Shown here: piece by piece, positions 1-8,762 of the stretch
Layout: each line of letters opens with the position of its first letter
Numbering within the stretch: position 1 is the stretch's first letter
Assembly: GCA_963920705.1 (NCBI GenBank)
Contig: OY987240.1
Location: 6,226,766 to 6,290,765 of the forward strand
Direction: 5' to 3'
Length of the DNA stretch: 64,000 bases
Origin: Odiellus spinosus
Taxonomy: Eukaryota > Arthropoda > Arachnida > Opiliones > Phalangiidae
Program-made: the position numbers and the translations under genes
Notes under the pieces: generated by a model
The model's input: only the letters and a program-made list of their open reading frames with translations
Database searches by the model: none
Told to the model about the DNA's origin: nothing

Positions 1-325
1 CAGTCGCAGGATATCACTCATGGCCGTTGCTTTCAGAGTCTTCACGCAGTTGTCACTAATGGTGACTACGAAAGGTGTCTTCTCGCGACCAAGGGTCCAT
101 ATAGCTAAAGGTCCAAGACGGAGGGCCAGGGTCGCCCATTCCGAAGGCGTGATACTGAATCCTGACAGAGAATCTTTCGAAATTATTCGAATCTCAATGT
201 CGAAGGTCCCATTGGCAAACCCAAACGTTAAGTAACGCTGTTCGCTAAGTTGAATCCTATGATTTAGCTTCCTACCACTTGCAAACGCTGGAATTTCGCG
301 ACGGTAGCCGGATCGACAACGACAA
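1..325 (-). CDS. Partial 3' exon of an unidentified minus-strand gene
   Basis: The minus strand is open from about 325 to the window edge (about 108 codons, no stop) with coding-like composition and no in-frame ATG upstream, so it looks like an internal exon. It is preceded by a textbook splice acceptor: a run of CT-rich sequence and six Ts ending in CAG at 328-326. The translated middle part (roughly bases 200-60) has alternating hydrophobic and charged residues followed by GFSITPSEWATLALRL, which vaguely resembles the beta-strand plus basic/hydrophobic helix layout of PC4-type single-stranded DNA-binding domains. That likeness is weak and is inference only. A promoter and short first exon lie upstream at 494-412. 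The gene points away from the polymerase gene at 1929-4976 and probably belongs to the same virus-like element. Other possibility: a fortuitous open frame. Confidence 0.45.
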
Positions 326-411
326 CTGAAAAAAGAGAGAGGGTCCCGCGCAAATTCAAAGTCTAAAAAACTTTACCAAGTCCTCGGCAGAAAATAGCCT
401 AAGGTACTTAC

Positions 412-439
412 GGGGTAGCTTGGTTGTTGGTGGGTTCAT
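412..439 (-). other. Candidate first coding exon with splice donor
   Basis: On the minus strand the first ATG after the initiator is at 439-437. It starts a short open frame (MNPPTTKLP...) that runs into a consensus donor, C|GTAAGT, at 411-406. Joining this donor to the acceptor at 326 gives a frame that stops after about 20 codons. A second possible donor four bases further on (GTACCT at 407) would fit the long open frame at 325-1. Exon structure is therefore plausible but the exact junction is unresolved. Confidence 0.35.
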
Positions 440-457
440 CTTGGAATCTTGGGAAGC

Positions 458-494
458 AACTGATAGCTCGACCCAGCACGGTCCGCTATTTATA
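458..494 (-). promoter_or_regulatory. Minus-strand core promoter (TATA + ATCAGTT initiator)
   Basis: TATAAATAG lies at 494-486 (minus strand) inside GGGTATAAATAG, and the arthropod-type initiator ATCAGTT has its presumed +1 A at 461. The first T of the TATA box is at -33. The first ATG follows 22 bases after +1. The same motif pair with the same spacing stands on the plus strand at 1368-1404. Confidence 0.55.
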
Positions 495-589
495 CCCTTA
501 AAATCGAATGGGGTCCCCCGAATTTAGACACCCCTAAAAACTCCGGAATTTTAAATTTGAACAAAAGAAAAGAAGCTTCACAAGACCAT

Positions 590-778
590 TTATTTTCTAG
601 GGCTGTCAGTCCCATTCAAGGCAGACCGCATGCTGATTTTTATGTCGAATTTCTGAAAACATAGATTTATCGTTTCTAAAGCGGCCAATACTAAAATTGC
701 ACACAAAACCATAAGAATGTTCTTGGGTTTCTTCTGAAAGAAACTTATCAGCGAACGGGTTCCGACCTGTCCTTCCAT
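590..778 (-). CDS. Small single-pass membrane protein candidate
   Basis: A 62-codon ATG-started frame on the minus strand. Residues about 20-42 (ILMVLCAILVLAALETINL and following) form one hydrophobic segment long enough to span a membrane, with a basic, polar N-terminal part (QKKPKN) before it and a basic C-terminus. No family is recognised. It lies between the two promoters of the virus-like region, where small membrane proteins would not be surprising, but no TATA/initiator pair or clear Kozak context was found upstream, so it could be chance. Confidence 0.25.
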   Translation of the reverse strand: MEGQVGTRSLISFFQKKPKNILMVLCAILVLAALETINLCFQKFDIKISMRSALNGTDSPRK

Positions 779-1068
779 TGTAAGGTCTACGAGTTTACTA
801 TCAGGTCAAACCATTTACGTGTCAATATAAGTACCACTGTTCAACTCATTTCTAGGTGCGGCGAAACTTACGCCCTTATGAGTGACATAAATTGACACCG
901 TCATGACCTTCGTATCTATTATTCATATATTCAACAAAAAGCTCTCACGCCCTTGTGTTGGGGGCCTGCTGTGACTTGTTTGAACCTGTTCCAGCCCGGG
1001 TTTCCCACGCTCCTGTAGGGGGCGTTTGGGCCCATTGTACTCGTTTACGCGAGCCTTGAAGGCACGAA

Positions 1069-1207
1069 CATTCCTGAGAACTCTTTTGTTGCAACAGCCT
1101 GACCGGTCGACTTTACCCCCTACATCGAATTTTTCATTCTAGGGAGGGAACTAGAAAAACACATTCCTAAGATTCCTTTGTTGAAACAACCTGACAGGTC
1201 GACTTCA
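1069..1207. repeat. Direct repeat of about 48 bp, two copies
   Basis: The segment starting ACATTCCTGAGAACTC at 1069 recurs, with a few changes, starting ACATTCCTAAGATTCC at 1159; both copies end in a GGTCGACTT motif. Each copy holds a short inverted TTGTTG...CAACA motif. The surrounding non-coding interval 779-1283 otherwise shows nothing I can name. Confidence 0.4.
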
Positions 1208-1367
1208 AGCCTACCCGTAGTGCCTTTCATACCGCGCAACCCAGGGAGTCATGAAAGGTCCTCGTATTTCACCATTGTAATTATTGTGTAGGGTTTATAA
1301 AAGCGGTAGAAAAAATCCCACGCTTGGGTGGTATTTAAAGTTGGGCGGGGCCCGAGGATTTTGTGGG

Positions 1368-1404
1368 TATAAATACGAAGGTTGGTCGAATCCCAAAATC
1401 AGTT
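1368..1404 (+). promoter_or_regulatory. Plus-strand core promoter (TATA + ATCAGTT initiator)
   Basis: GGGTATAAATA has its TATA start at 1368, and ATCAGTT has its presumed +1 A at 1401, a spacing of 33 bases identical to the minus-strand promoter at 494-458. The first ATG downstream is at 1432, inside ATCATGG, a good initiation context. The promoter would drive the 1432 ORF and, directly or by splicing or re-initiation, the polymerase gene behind it. Confidence 0.6.
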
Positions 1405-1431
1405 CAAACTTTAACATCTACACGGCTCATC

Positions 1432-1893
1432 ATGGACGGGGAATCTTTAACATGGTTTCTCGAGGAAATGGCTGTTTCTAGACCGTGGCCCCTGAAGAAA
1501 ATCTACGAGTTTTATTTCTGGTTGTGTTTCTTGCTCAACGTCAATCCGACCGATGTTCCCACAACGCTGCCGACCTTCCTCCGACATTTGAGTTTTAACC
1601 TCATTGAAACTTTTTTGGATCTTGTGGGGTACATGAAGCAAGCCCCCAAGAGCCCCGAAGAGTGCCAGACCATCGAACAACTGAATCTTTTCTGGAGTCT
1701 CCTCCCCGAGCGGCTAAGACCCCCGTACATGGTCCGAATGGAAAAACGGACTGAGGAGTTAAAGACCTCCATAGATGAAGAGATCAAGCTCTTGGAAGAC
1801 TTCATGAGGTCCCAGCACGATCGGGATATGACGCGGTTTTTGGACGGTCCTGAGAGGGCTATGGACTCTGGGGGGCTACGGTCCCAGACATAG
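1432..1893 (+). CDS. Unknown 153-aa protein upstream of the DNA polymerase
   Basis: The ATG at 1432 is chosen because it is the first after the initiator at 1401; the same frame is open further 5' but only without ATG and partly upstream of the transcription start. The product is mixed alpha-helical in appearance, with an aromatic, hydrophobic stretch near residues 25-36 (IYEFYFWLCFLL) and a charged, probably helical C-terminal half (about residues 100-140). I recognise no domain. It ends 35 bases before the polymerase ATG at 1929 and shares its strand, so the two may be cotranscribed, or this may be an upstream exon of an alternatively spliced transcript. Confidence 0.5.
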   Translation: MDGESLTWFLEEMAVSRPWPLKKIYEFYFWLCFLLNVNPTDVPTTLPTFLRHLSFNLIETFLDLVGYMKQAPKSPEECQTIEQLNLFWSLLPERLRPPYMVRMEKRTEELKTSIDEEIKLLEDFMRSQHDRDMTRFLDGPERAMDSGGLRSQT

Positions 1894-1928
1894 ACCTCCC
1901 CCTACCCACGGACTGGGACTATTCAGAT

Positions 1929-4900
1929 ATGAGTGAGGAAGAGTGGGATCAGGTCGGAGGCGGCGGCCCCCAACCGCCGGAGTCCAGCAATGACGGTGTA
2001 CACGACCCCCAACCTCCGGGCCTTGATTCAATACCGGGGTGTGAAGTCATGAACACAGGTGAAAAGTTCTATGCCAATTTCAATTTATTCGCCCGTGAAA
2101 TCACCCTGCAATTAACAGACAATGTCGAAGCCTGGATCTGTAGAGTGACAGAGGCCGTCTTGGCCCAGTTTGAGCCCGATGACCAGGTACAAATTACCCT
2201 CCGTAGTCTCGCGCTCCCCACGCGCCCCGAATTGGAACTATCGTTCCGTACTTTGAGTCAACTCGACCCGACTCTAATATTCGGCGTAATAGAAGACATT
2301 CTCTACGACGATGAGATCGAGAAACTTTTCCTGGGGCCCGTAACCATTACCTTCACCGTCGTGAGACTACCACGCGGGAACGGTCTCCCTATAAAACGTG
2401 GAATTACGCCCTACAACGTTTTCTCCAAAAGCCGGCGGGGTATTAAGAGGATAGTAAACAATGACTTGTTATGCCTCCCGCGCGCGCTCTGCGTGGCCAT
2501 TGCCCACCGAGAGTTCAGCGATGACACTACGGGTGACAAAAACCTTGAAAAACATAATGAATCAGTTTCGAATACGCGACCTAACAACCCCATGCAGCGA
2601 CGTGAAGCTTTAGACCTGTGCTGCAAAGCCGGTGTCAAGACGAGTAAAGAGTGCGGGAGCGCGGCTTCATTTGAAAAATTCAAGAGCTATTTAACCCGGT
2701 ACTCGATACTAGTCTACAAGTTTCAAAACAATATACCGTTGCTGGTTTTAGGTGAGAACGAACCTGGTGATATGCGGCCCCGCCTATTCCTGTTAAATGA
2801 GAAAAACCATTACATCGTCATAACAAATTTAAAACCGCTCTTTCCGGCTAAATATTTTTGTTGGAAATGTCTAGAAGCGTACTGGCAGCCCCGCTCTCAC
2901 AAATGTAACGATTTCTGTTTTCGTTGTATGAGACCGCAAATATGTGCTGGCTTGAAAATCACTTGCGCCAAGTGCTTGAGAGACTTTAGGGGTCGTGAGT
3001 GTCACGACAGCCATTTTACCACCCAGGGTTCGAAAAAGCCACTTTGCGAGCGGCTGCATAATTGCCCTCAGTGCTTCAAGCTAGTTGATTTCGAGCGGCG
3101 GCGGGAAGCCCACACGTGTGGTGAAATATACTGTACGGTCTGCAAAAAGTACGTCCCTTCTGACGTTTGCTCATACGTGTACCGCAAAATATTTCTAACG
3201 AAAGGATTCTATCGGGGTTTTACCCTCGAACAGTTACCGACTTAAAGAGAATCAAAGCCACGTAGCCATCCAGTGGCTCGAATGGCTCTCATACCAGCGG
3301 GGTATCGTCATTCAATCGGCCTATAGCGGCAAAGAAACCAAAATAAATAAGTTGAAAGTTGACGGCTTGTACGAGAAAGAAATATTTGAGTTTATGGGAT
3401 GTTATTACTATGCGTGTCCCACTTGTTTCAAAACTAACCGTCACCAACCGCTGCAGGGGGACCCTAGTCAGACGATGACCACTAGATATATCCGCACCGT
3501 AAAAACCCTCAGTAAGCTCAAATCTCTCGGGTATCAGGTAACCGTAATTTGGGAATGCGAGTGGACACTTCAAAAGAAAAGTAACCCCGAAATCGAGGCT
3601 TTTTTAACCCGCGAAGATATAAAAATAAAAGTAATGAGCCCCTTAAACCCCCGCGACGCATTTTACGGCGGGCGCACAAATGCGTTGAAACTGTACCATA
3701 AGGTAGAGGGCGCTGATAAGTTACTCTATTTGGATGTGACAAGTTTATATCCATACATAAACAAGATGGGCAAAACCCCTATAGGGCACCCCCAAATTCT
3801 TTTAAAAAATATTCCTGACATATTTTCATTTGAGGGTTTATTAAAATGCGAGGTACTTCCCCCCAAAAATTTATACCACCCGGTGCTTCCCCTTAAGATC
3901 AACGGAAAACTAGTCTTCACCCTGTGCTATACCTGCGCAGCAACTAGATATCAGGGTGAGTGCGACCATGCCGATCATTTGAGGAAATTGACGGGGGTGT
4001 GGGTTGTAGACCAGCTTAGATACGCCGTAACCAGAAATTACACTATCTTACGTTCGTTTGAAGCTTGGTCGTACCGGGTGACGCAGAACGATACAGAAAC
4101 GGGGCGTGGTGGTTTGTTCAAAGATTATATAGACTCGTTTCTAGTTTGTAAAACTCAGTTTATAAAATTGTACCGGGATAATGAAGGGATCCAGCTAGAT
4201 ATAGACCAGATAGCCAAGAATGAAGGCATGAGGAGCTTATCAAAATACTTTTTGAATAGTTTTTGGGGGAAGCTAGGACCGCGTCTGCGTTCCCCCGCAC
4301 TGAGCTAGTAAAAGAGCCTATCAAGCTTTACGAACTGCTTTTGAACCCTGACATTGAGGTAAAATCCCTTTTGCCTATTAATGATGAAACTATCCTCATC
4401 AAGTACGAACCCACTATCGAAAATGAGGGAACACTCAAACACGGAAGCGTTACGCTGGCCGCATACACTACAGCCCTAGCTCGGCTAGAATTGCTCAAAT
4501 ACCTCGAGATGGTCGGCAGACACGCGTATTATTGCGACACTGACTCCCTTATATTCTTGGCCCCGGGTGGCGAGTCGGTAATTAAGACGGGTGACTATTT
4601 AGGTGAGATGAAGAACGAGCTTGAGGGTTACGGCCCTAGGGCCTACATTAGCGAACTCGTATGCGGCGGACCCAAAAACTACGCTATTCGCATTCACAAC
4701 CCCGACACCGATGAATTCAATGACGTCACTAAGATAAAAGGTTTCAGAATTAATGTATCAAATGAAAAAATCATCAACTTTGATAATCTGAAGCGTTTGG
4801 TGGGTGTCGGGGGCGAGAAGGTCGCAGGGTTCCAGGTTCCGATCCCAAAACAAATTAGGCGATTGAATGACCATACACTAATTTCGAGAGATGAAGCTAA

Positions 4901-4976
4901 AATTTACCGCTCCGTGGTCGACAAGGTGCGAGTACTACCGAACTTAGAAACGGTACCTTACAGTTATGTCGGCTAG
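1929..4976 (+). pseudogene. Protein-primed family B DNA polymerase, Polinton/Maverick type, broken
   Basis: Three consecutive frame segments belong to one polymerase. Segment 1 (1929-3245) has an acidic N-terminus, a conserved NNDLLCLPRALCVA block near residue 177 and a Cys/His-rich putative zinc-binding region at about residues 311-406. Segment 2 (open from 3199, to 4308) carries the LNPRDAFYGGRTNA block, motif A DVTSLYPY (3733) and motif B around KYFLNSFWGKLG (about 4245-4275). Segment 3 (to 4976) carries motif C YCDTDSLIF (DTD at 4536-4544) and a normal-looking C-terminus. All catalytic aspartates are kept. Breaks: an in-frame loss of the 3'-5' exonuclease region at about 3160-3165, where the zinc-binding part is followed directly by sequence that normally comes after the exonuclease; a frameshift near 3203; and another between about 4270 and 4300. 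The element would have replicated by protein priming. No integrase, protease or capsid gene is visible. An adintovirus-like origin is an alternative label. Confidence 0.85.
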
Positions 4977-4983
4977 ATTACTA

Positions 4984-5094
4984 ATTGTAAATAATATGTA
5001 TTAATTGTCAATAGTCTGTCATAACTTTAAATGTTTTGAATGCAATTGTAAATAACCTGTATTGATCGTAAATAACCTGTGATAACTTTGAATA
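4984..5094 (+). repeat. AT-rich short direct repeats in the polymerase 3' flank
   Basis: GTAAATAATATGT or GTAAATAACCTGT occurs three times (about 4986, 5048 and 5068), and a TGATAACTTT or CATAACTTT motif follows at the end of each larger copy. This looks like a local duplication of roughly 60 bp in the 3' untranslated region. Confidence 0.4.
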
Positions 5095-5096
5095 AA
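5091..5096 (+). terminator. Polyadenylation signal AATAAA
   Basis: AATAAA lies 115 bases after the polymerase stop codon, followed by an A-run and T/GT-rich sequence (TTGATTTTTGTG). It is a reasonable 3' end for the polymerase transcript. The interval 5100-5285 that follows shows no feature I can support. Confidence 0.45.
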
Positions 5097-5285
5097 AAAA
5101 TTGATTTTTGTGAGACTTTGTCTTTGAAACTACGTCTGTTATTTACTAGCTCAAGCCTAACTTTTAAGCCTATCTTTTTCTAGCCGCAGACCTACAGGAG
5201 CTTGTATAGCTGAAGACGATTTTAAAACTTTTTCTAGCCTCTAGGTCGAGACACAGTAGAAGCCGTAGGGTACCGGAACGCTACC

Positions 5286-5452
5286 CGTTGGCAGATTTAA
5301 GGGGGGCCGGTAAGGGGGGCGAGAGTGCTCCCTGTTGGCGGACTCCAGGAGGGGGAAGGAGGAAAAGCTGTTGACGGATTTTAAGGGGGTAGGGGGGTCG
5401 AGTGCTCCCGGCTGGCGGATTTTAAGGGGGGTAGGGGTGGGGGTGAAATTTG
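5286..5452 (+). repeat. G-rich tandem repeats at the LINE 5' end
   Basis: A degenerate unit of 20-60 bp starting G(T/C)TG(G/A)C(G/A)GA followed by runs of four to six G occurs four times (starts about 5288, 5334, 5370, 5411), with a GAGTGCTCCC motif shared by two units. Several G-runs lie close enough to form G-quadruplexes on the plus strand. Internally repeated 5' untranslated regions are common in LINEs. The boundary with the polymerase element is somewhere in 5100-5290. Confidence 0.5.
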
Positions 5453-5460
5453 TAGGGAGG

Positions 5461-6271
5461 ATGATGAGCCAGTCGTGGCCCTTCCGTCGCCTCCAGTTGA
5501 TCAGCTTTAACTCTCTGGGACTAAACGCCCTGCTTCGAGCAGCGATGGCGATACCTCTGTTCGTCCTCGCTTTACCGTCTTGCCGCCTTCAGGCCTTATC
5601 CGCAAAACGCTTTCGAAGAAAGCGCGGGCTGTACCTGAACTGGTGGGCCCTGGGCCCCCAGCAGTGCCGCTCATGGATACGTCGACCCAACCCTCCGTCC
5701 TTCTTCTCCATGGTCAATCTAGTCTCGATTAACGTTCGCGGACTGCGTAGCATTTCTAAAATTCGTGAATTGGTGGAATGTGGGAAATTTTTCGACGTCA
5801 TATGTTTGCAAGAGACACACTGGTTACTTGACCATGTGGCCACTTTTCGTACTGTTTTTCGCGGCTCTTTATATTTTGACTGTGACTCTTCTACGGGTTT
5901 CTGCGGGACTGCCATTTGTGTTCGTCCGGGTCTCGAAGTGTCTGTTTCGCCAGTTTTACGCAGTGGAGTGGGGCGTTTTATTTGTGTCTCTTTCACTCTC
6001 GAGGGTGAGGAACTAGACATTGTAAATGTTTATATGCCGAACTCGGCCGCGGATCGGTCCCCTATCTATGCCCAGTTGCTAGCCATGCTGAATGGTTTGG
6101 CGCGACCCTTAGTCTGCGGTGACTTTAATGATGTTGCAGTTCGCTCTCTGGATCGGTTTCCGGTACCCGCTTCGGCTTCTGCTCCTCGACCCACTGCCCT
6201 GTCGGAATTTTTGAGGTCGTCGCACCTAGTAGACGGCTGGCGCGCCACGCACGCTGCCACATTTGATTGGT
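5461..6271 (+). pseudogene. LINE ORF2, APE-type endonuclease domain, cut off at its 3' side
   Basis: The recognisable domain starts at the ATG at 5710 (MVNLVSINVRGLR) and follows the exonuclease-endonuclease-phosphatase order: the catalytic Asn in INVRGL, Glu in LQETHW, the IVNVYMPN strand and CGDFND. The frame is intact to about 6271, where it meets a tRNA fragment, so the last endonuclease motif (SDH), the reverse transcriptase and the 3' tail are missing. Upstream (5461-5709) the frame is open, but its translation looks unlike a folded domain; another frame there ends in a Pro/Ser-rich tail (about 5515-5735) that could be the end of ORF1. The IN-VRGL and QETHW forms fit several APE clades, Tx1/L1-like among them; the clade is not determined. 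LINEs normally lose their 5' end, so a lost 3' end points to rearrangement. Confidence 0.75.
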
Positions 6272-6314
6272 CCTAACACGCGGAAAGAACCAGGTTCGAG
6301 CCCTGGTAGATACA
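6271..6314 (+). tRNA. 3' half of a tRNA-Val unit at the array edge
   Basis: The array begins in the middle of a tRNA: anticodon loop CTAACAC, 3' anticodon strand GCGGA, B box GGTTCGAGCCC and 3' acceptor strand TAGATAC plus A. The 5' half is replaced by LINE sequence. Confidence 0.7.
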
Positions 6315-6391
6315 ATGTTAAACTTTCATTGAACTTCAGTATTTTATGTCATTTTTGCTTTTATAAAAGGTACAGTACTTCCTGATCTAAA

Positions 6392-6464
6392 GTATCTATG
6401 GTGTAGTGGTTATCACGTCCGCCTAACACGCGGAAAGACCCAGGTTCGAGCCCTGGTAGGTACA
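6392..6464 (+). tRNA. tRNA-Val(AAC), first complete unit
   Basis: 73-nt cloverleaf: acceptor GTATCTA/TAGGTAC (one T-G wobble), A box TGGTGTAGTGG, anticodon loop CTAACAC between TCCGC and GCGGA, T arm CCAGG-TTCGAGC-CCTGG and discriminator A. No CCA is encoded and no intron is present. Confidence 0.8.
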
Positions 6465-6541
6465 ATGTTACATAATAATTGAACTTTGGTATTTTATGTC
6501 ATTTTTGCTTTTATAAAAGATATACAACAGATGAAGGATAA

Positions 6542-6614
6542 GTATCTATGGTGTAGTGATTATCACGTCCGGCTTATACGCGGGAGGACCCAGGTTCGAG
6601 CCTTGCTAGGTACA
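6542..6614 (+). tRNA. tRNA-like unit with TAT (Ile) anticodon, degenerate
   Basis: The anticodon loop reads CTTATAC, one base from the valine TAC form. The anticodon stem TCCGG/GCGGG has a G-G mismatch next to the loop, and the T stem CCAGG/CTTGC also has a mismatch, so function is doubtful. The same variant recurs at 8690, 10031 and 11830 through block duplication. Confidence 0.55.
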
Positions 6615-6639
6615 ATGTTACACTTCCATTGATCTTCAG

Positions 6640-7587
6640 TAGGGCTGGGCGAGTACTCGATTGATTCGAGTAACTCGATCGAGTACCGAGTCGAGTACTC
6701 GACTCGGTACTCGATCGACCTCATTTTACTACTCGTGACGAGTATCGAGTATTGGTTTTACTACTCGACAAACTACTCGATAAGCATTCGCGATAAGAAT
6801 TCGCGGAACCCATTAGAAACTCGGCAAGGCTAGTAAATAGAAATTAATATCGAATTCGTACATAAAGGAAATAAAAACGCTCCCTGCAGAGATACAAAAG
6901 TCTAGAGAGGGGTTGTCATGTAACACAGTTATATTTTTTTGTAAAAATTGATGGTGCGGACGACGCGATAGAGGCTATTTGAAAATAGCGCCTCTATAGC
7001 GTCGTCTGCTCCATCAATTTTTACTAAAAATTATAACTGCCACCTGACAACCCCTCTATAGACTTATCTCTCCAGGCGTCGAAATAGAATTTCTTGGCGG
7101 AACCCTGCAAGCGTTTTAGTTTTAGTTTGGATTTCTGTCTTCTGAAGTTTTAATACAAAGCCTGCAGGCAATGGAGCTTATATTCTTTTGGATTATTACT
7201 TTTGGGTCGTAAGGTGGGAAACTGGAACTTTCTTTGCAAGCACTGATTTATTATTTCTACATGAATCTAAACAGTGAAATTTTCGAACTTTTGTTCTGAC
7301 TGATCTCTACTTCATGTAATCTGAAATAATACAAAAAGCGTTAACAGTTGTAAAAGTTTAAAATATGATTTTCTTTATATTGTTATTGTTAATGTGGAAT
7401 GGTTAAACCTAAACTCACTCCTTAATTAGTTAATACTCGCGAGTACTCGAGTGCATGAAAATTAACCAAGGCCCAACTACTCGATACTCGACACAACATT
7501 TAATACTCGACTCGGTACTCGACAACGAAAATTTTTGGTACTCGATACTCGACTCGGTACCCTAAAAGTACTACTCGCCCAGCCCTA
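6640..7587. mobile_element. Non-autonomous hAT-type element
   Basis: Terminal inverted repeats TAGGGCTGGGCGAGTA (16 bp, perfect) bound 948 bp and are flanked by an 8-bp target duplication, ATCTTCAG (6632-6639 and 7588-7595); both features fit the hAT superfamily. The subterminal 100-150 bp at each end are packed with ACTCGA/GTACTCG motifs in both orientations, possible transposase binding sites. There is no transposase frame inside. The element landed in the spacer of a tRNA unit. Confidence 0.85.
6889..7073. repeat. Long internal hairpin inside the hAT element
   Basis: Imperfect inverted arms of about 80 bp pair across a short centre near 6985. Examples are TAGAGAGGGGTTGTCA against TGACAACCCCTCTATA, and GACGACGCGATAGAGGC against GCCTCTATAGCGTCGTC. 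It may be a second, nested MITE or a part of the element itself. Confidence 0.7.
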
Positions 7588-7647
7588 ATCTTCAGTATTT
7601 TATGTCATTTTTTCTTTTATAAAAGGTACAGTACTTCCTGATCTTAA

Positions 7648-7720
7648 GTAACTATGGTGTAGCGGTTATCTAGTCCGCCTAACACGTGGAAGGACACAGG
7701 TTCGAGCCCTAGTAGATAAA
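7648..7720 (+). tRNA. tRNA-Val(AAC)-like unit, diverged
   Basis: First unit after the hAT element. The anticodon loop is CTAACAC, but the acceptor 5' strand (GTAACTA) and the 3' end (TAGATAA) and several stem positions differ from the common form, so it is probably a pseudo-tRNA. Confidence 0.5.
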
Positions 7721-7789
7721 ATGTTAAGCTTTTTCGGAATTTTATGTCATTTTTGCTTTTATAAAAGATATACAACAGACGAAGGATAA

Positions 7790-7862
7790 GTGTCTATGGT
7801 GTACTGGTTATCACGTCCGCCTTACACGCCGAAGGACCCAGGTTCGAGCCCTGGTAGGTCCA
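7790..7862 (+). tRNA. tRNA-Val(TAC) unit
   Basis: S2 spacer upstream, anticodon loop CTTACAC, intact B box. The D loop (TACTGG) and the last anticodon-stem base differ from the consensus. Confidence 0.6.
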
Positions 7863-8689
7863 ATGTTAAACTTTCATTGAACTTCAGTATTTTATGTCAT
7901 TTTTGCTTTTATAAAAGGTACAGTACTTTCTGATCTAAACTATCTATGGTGTAGTGGTTGTCACGTCCGCCTAACACGCGGAAGGAACCAGGTTCGAGCC
8001 CTGGTAGGTACGATGTTAAACTTTCATTGAACTTCAGTATTTTATGTAATTTTTGCTTTTATGAAAAGGTACAGTACTTCCTGATCTAAAGTATCTATGG
8101 TGTAGTGGTTGTCACGTCCGCCTAACACGCGGAAAGAACCAGGTTCGAGCCCTGGTAGATACAATGTTAAACTTTCATTGAACTTCAGTATTTTATGTCA
8201 TTTTTGCTTTTATAAAAGGTACAGTACTTCCTGATCTAAAGTATCTATGGTGTAGTGGTTGTCACGTCCGCCTAACACGCGGAAGGAACCAGGTTCGAGC
8301 CCTGGTAGATACAATGTTAATCTTTCATTGATCTTTGGTATTTTATGTCATTTATGCTTAAAAAAGATATATAACAGATGAAAGATAAGTATCTATGGTG
8401 TAGGGGTTTTCACGACCGCCTTACACGCGGAAGGGCCCAGGTTCGAGCCCTGGTAGGTTCAATGTTGAACTTTCATTGAACTTCAGTTTTTCATGACAAT
8501 TTTTGCTTTTATAAAAGGTACAGTACTTTCTGATCTTAAGTATCTATGGTGTAGTGGTTATCACGTCCGCCTAACACGCGGAAGGACCCAGGTTCGAGCC
8601 CTGGTAGATACAATGTTAGGCTTTCATTGATCTTTGGTATTTTATGTCATTTTTGCTTTTATAAAAGATATACAACAAATGAAGGATAA

Positions 8690-8762
8690 GTATCTATGGT
8701 GTAGTGATTATCACGTCCGGCTTATACGCGGGAGGACCCAGGTTCGAGCCTTGCTAGGTACA
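8690..8762 (+). tRNA. tRNA-like unit with TAT (Ile) anticodon
   Basis: Same variant as the unit at 6542-6614 (loop CTTATAC, mismatched stem and T arm), behind an S2 spacer. Confidence 0.5.

Larger units (their letters stand above)
6271..6639 (+). repeat. tRNA-Val tandem array, block 1 (about 2.5 units)
   Basis: Head-to-tail units of about 150 bp on the plus strand: a 73-nt tRNA-Val-like gene and about 77 bp of spacer with a conserved core (TTATGTCATTTTTGC, then TTTTATAAAAG). The block starts inside a tRNA and is interrupted by the hAT element at 6640. Confidence 0.9.

Noticed and set aside
20..235. Plus-strand 71-codon frame at the left edge
   Set aside because: It is antisense to the longer minus-strand open frame, which has a splice acceptor and promoter; only one is likely to be real.
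5335..5460. 5' extension of the LINE frame through the G-rich repeats
   Set aside because: That stretch has no ATG, and its translation is a by-product of the repeats.
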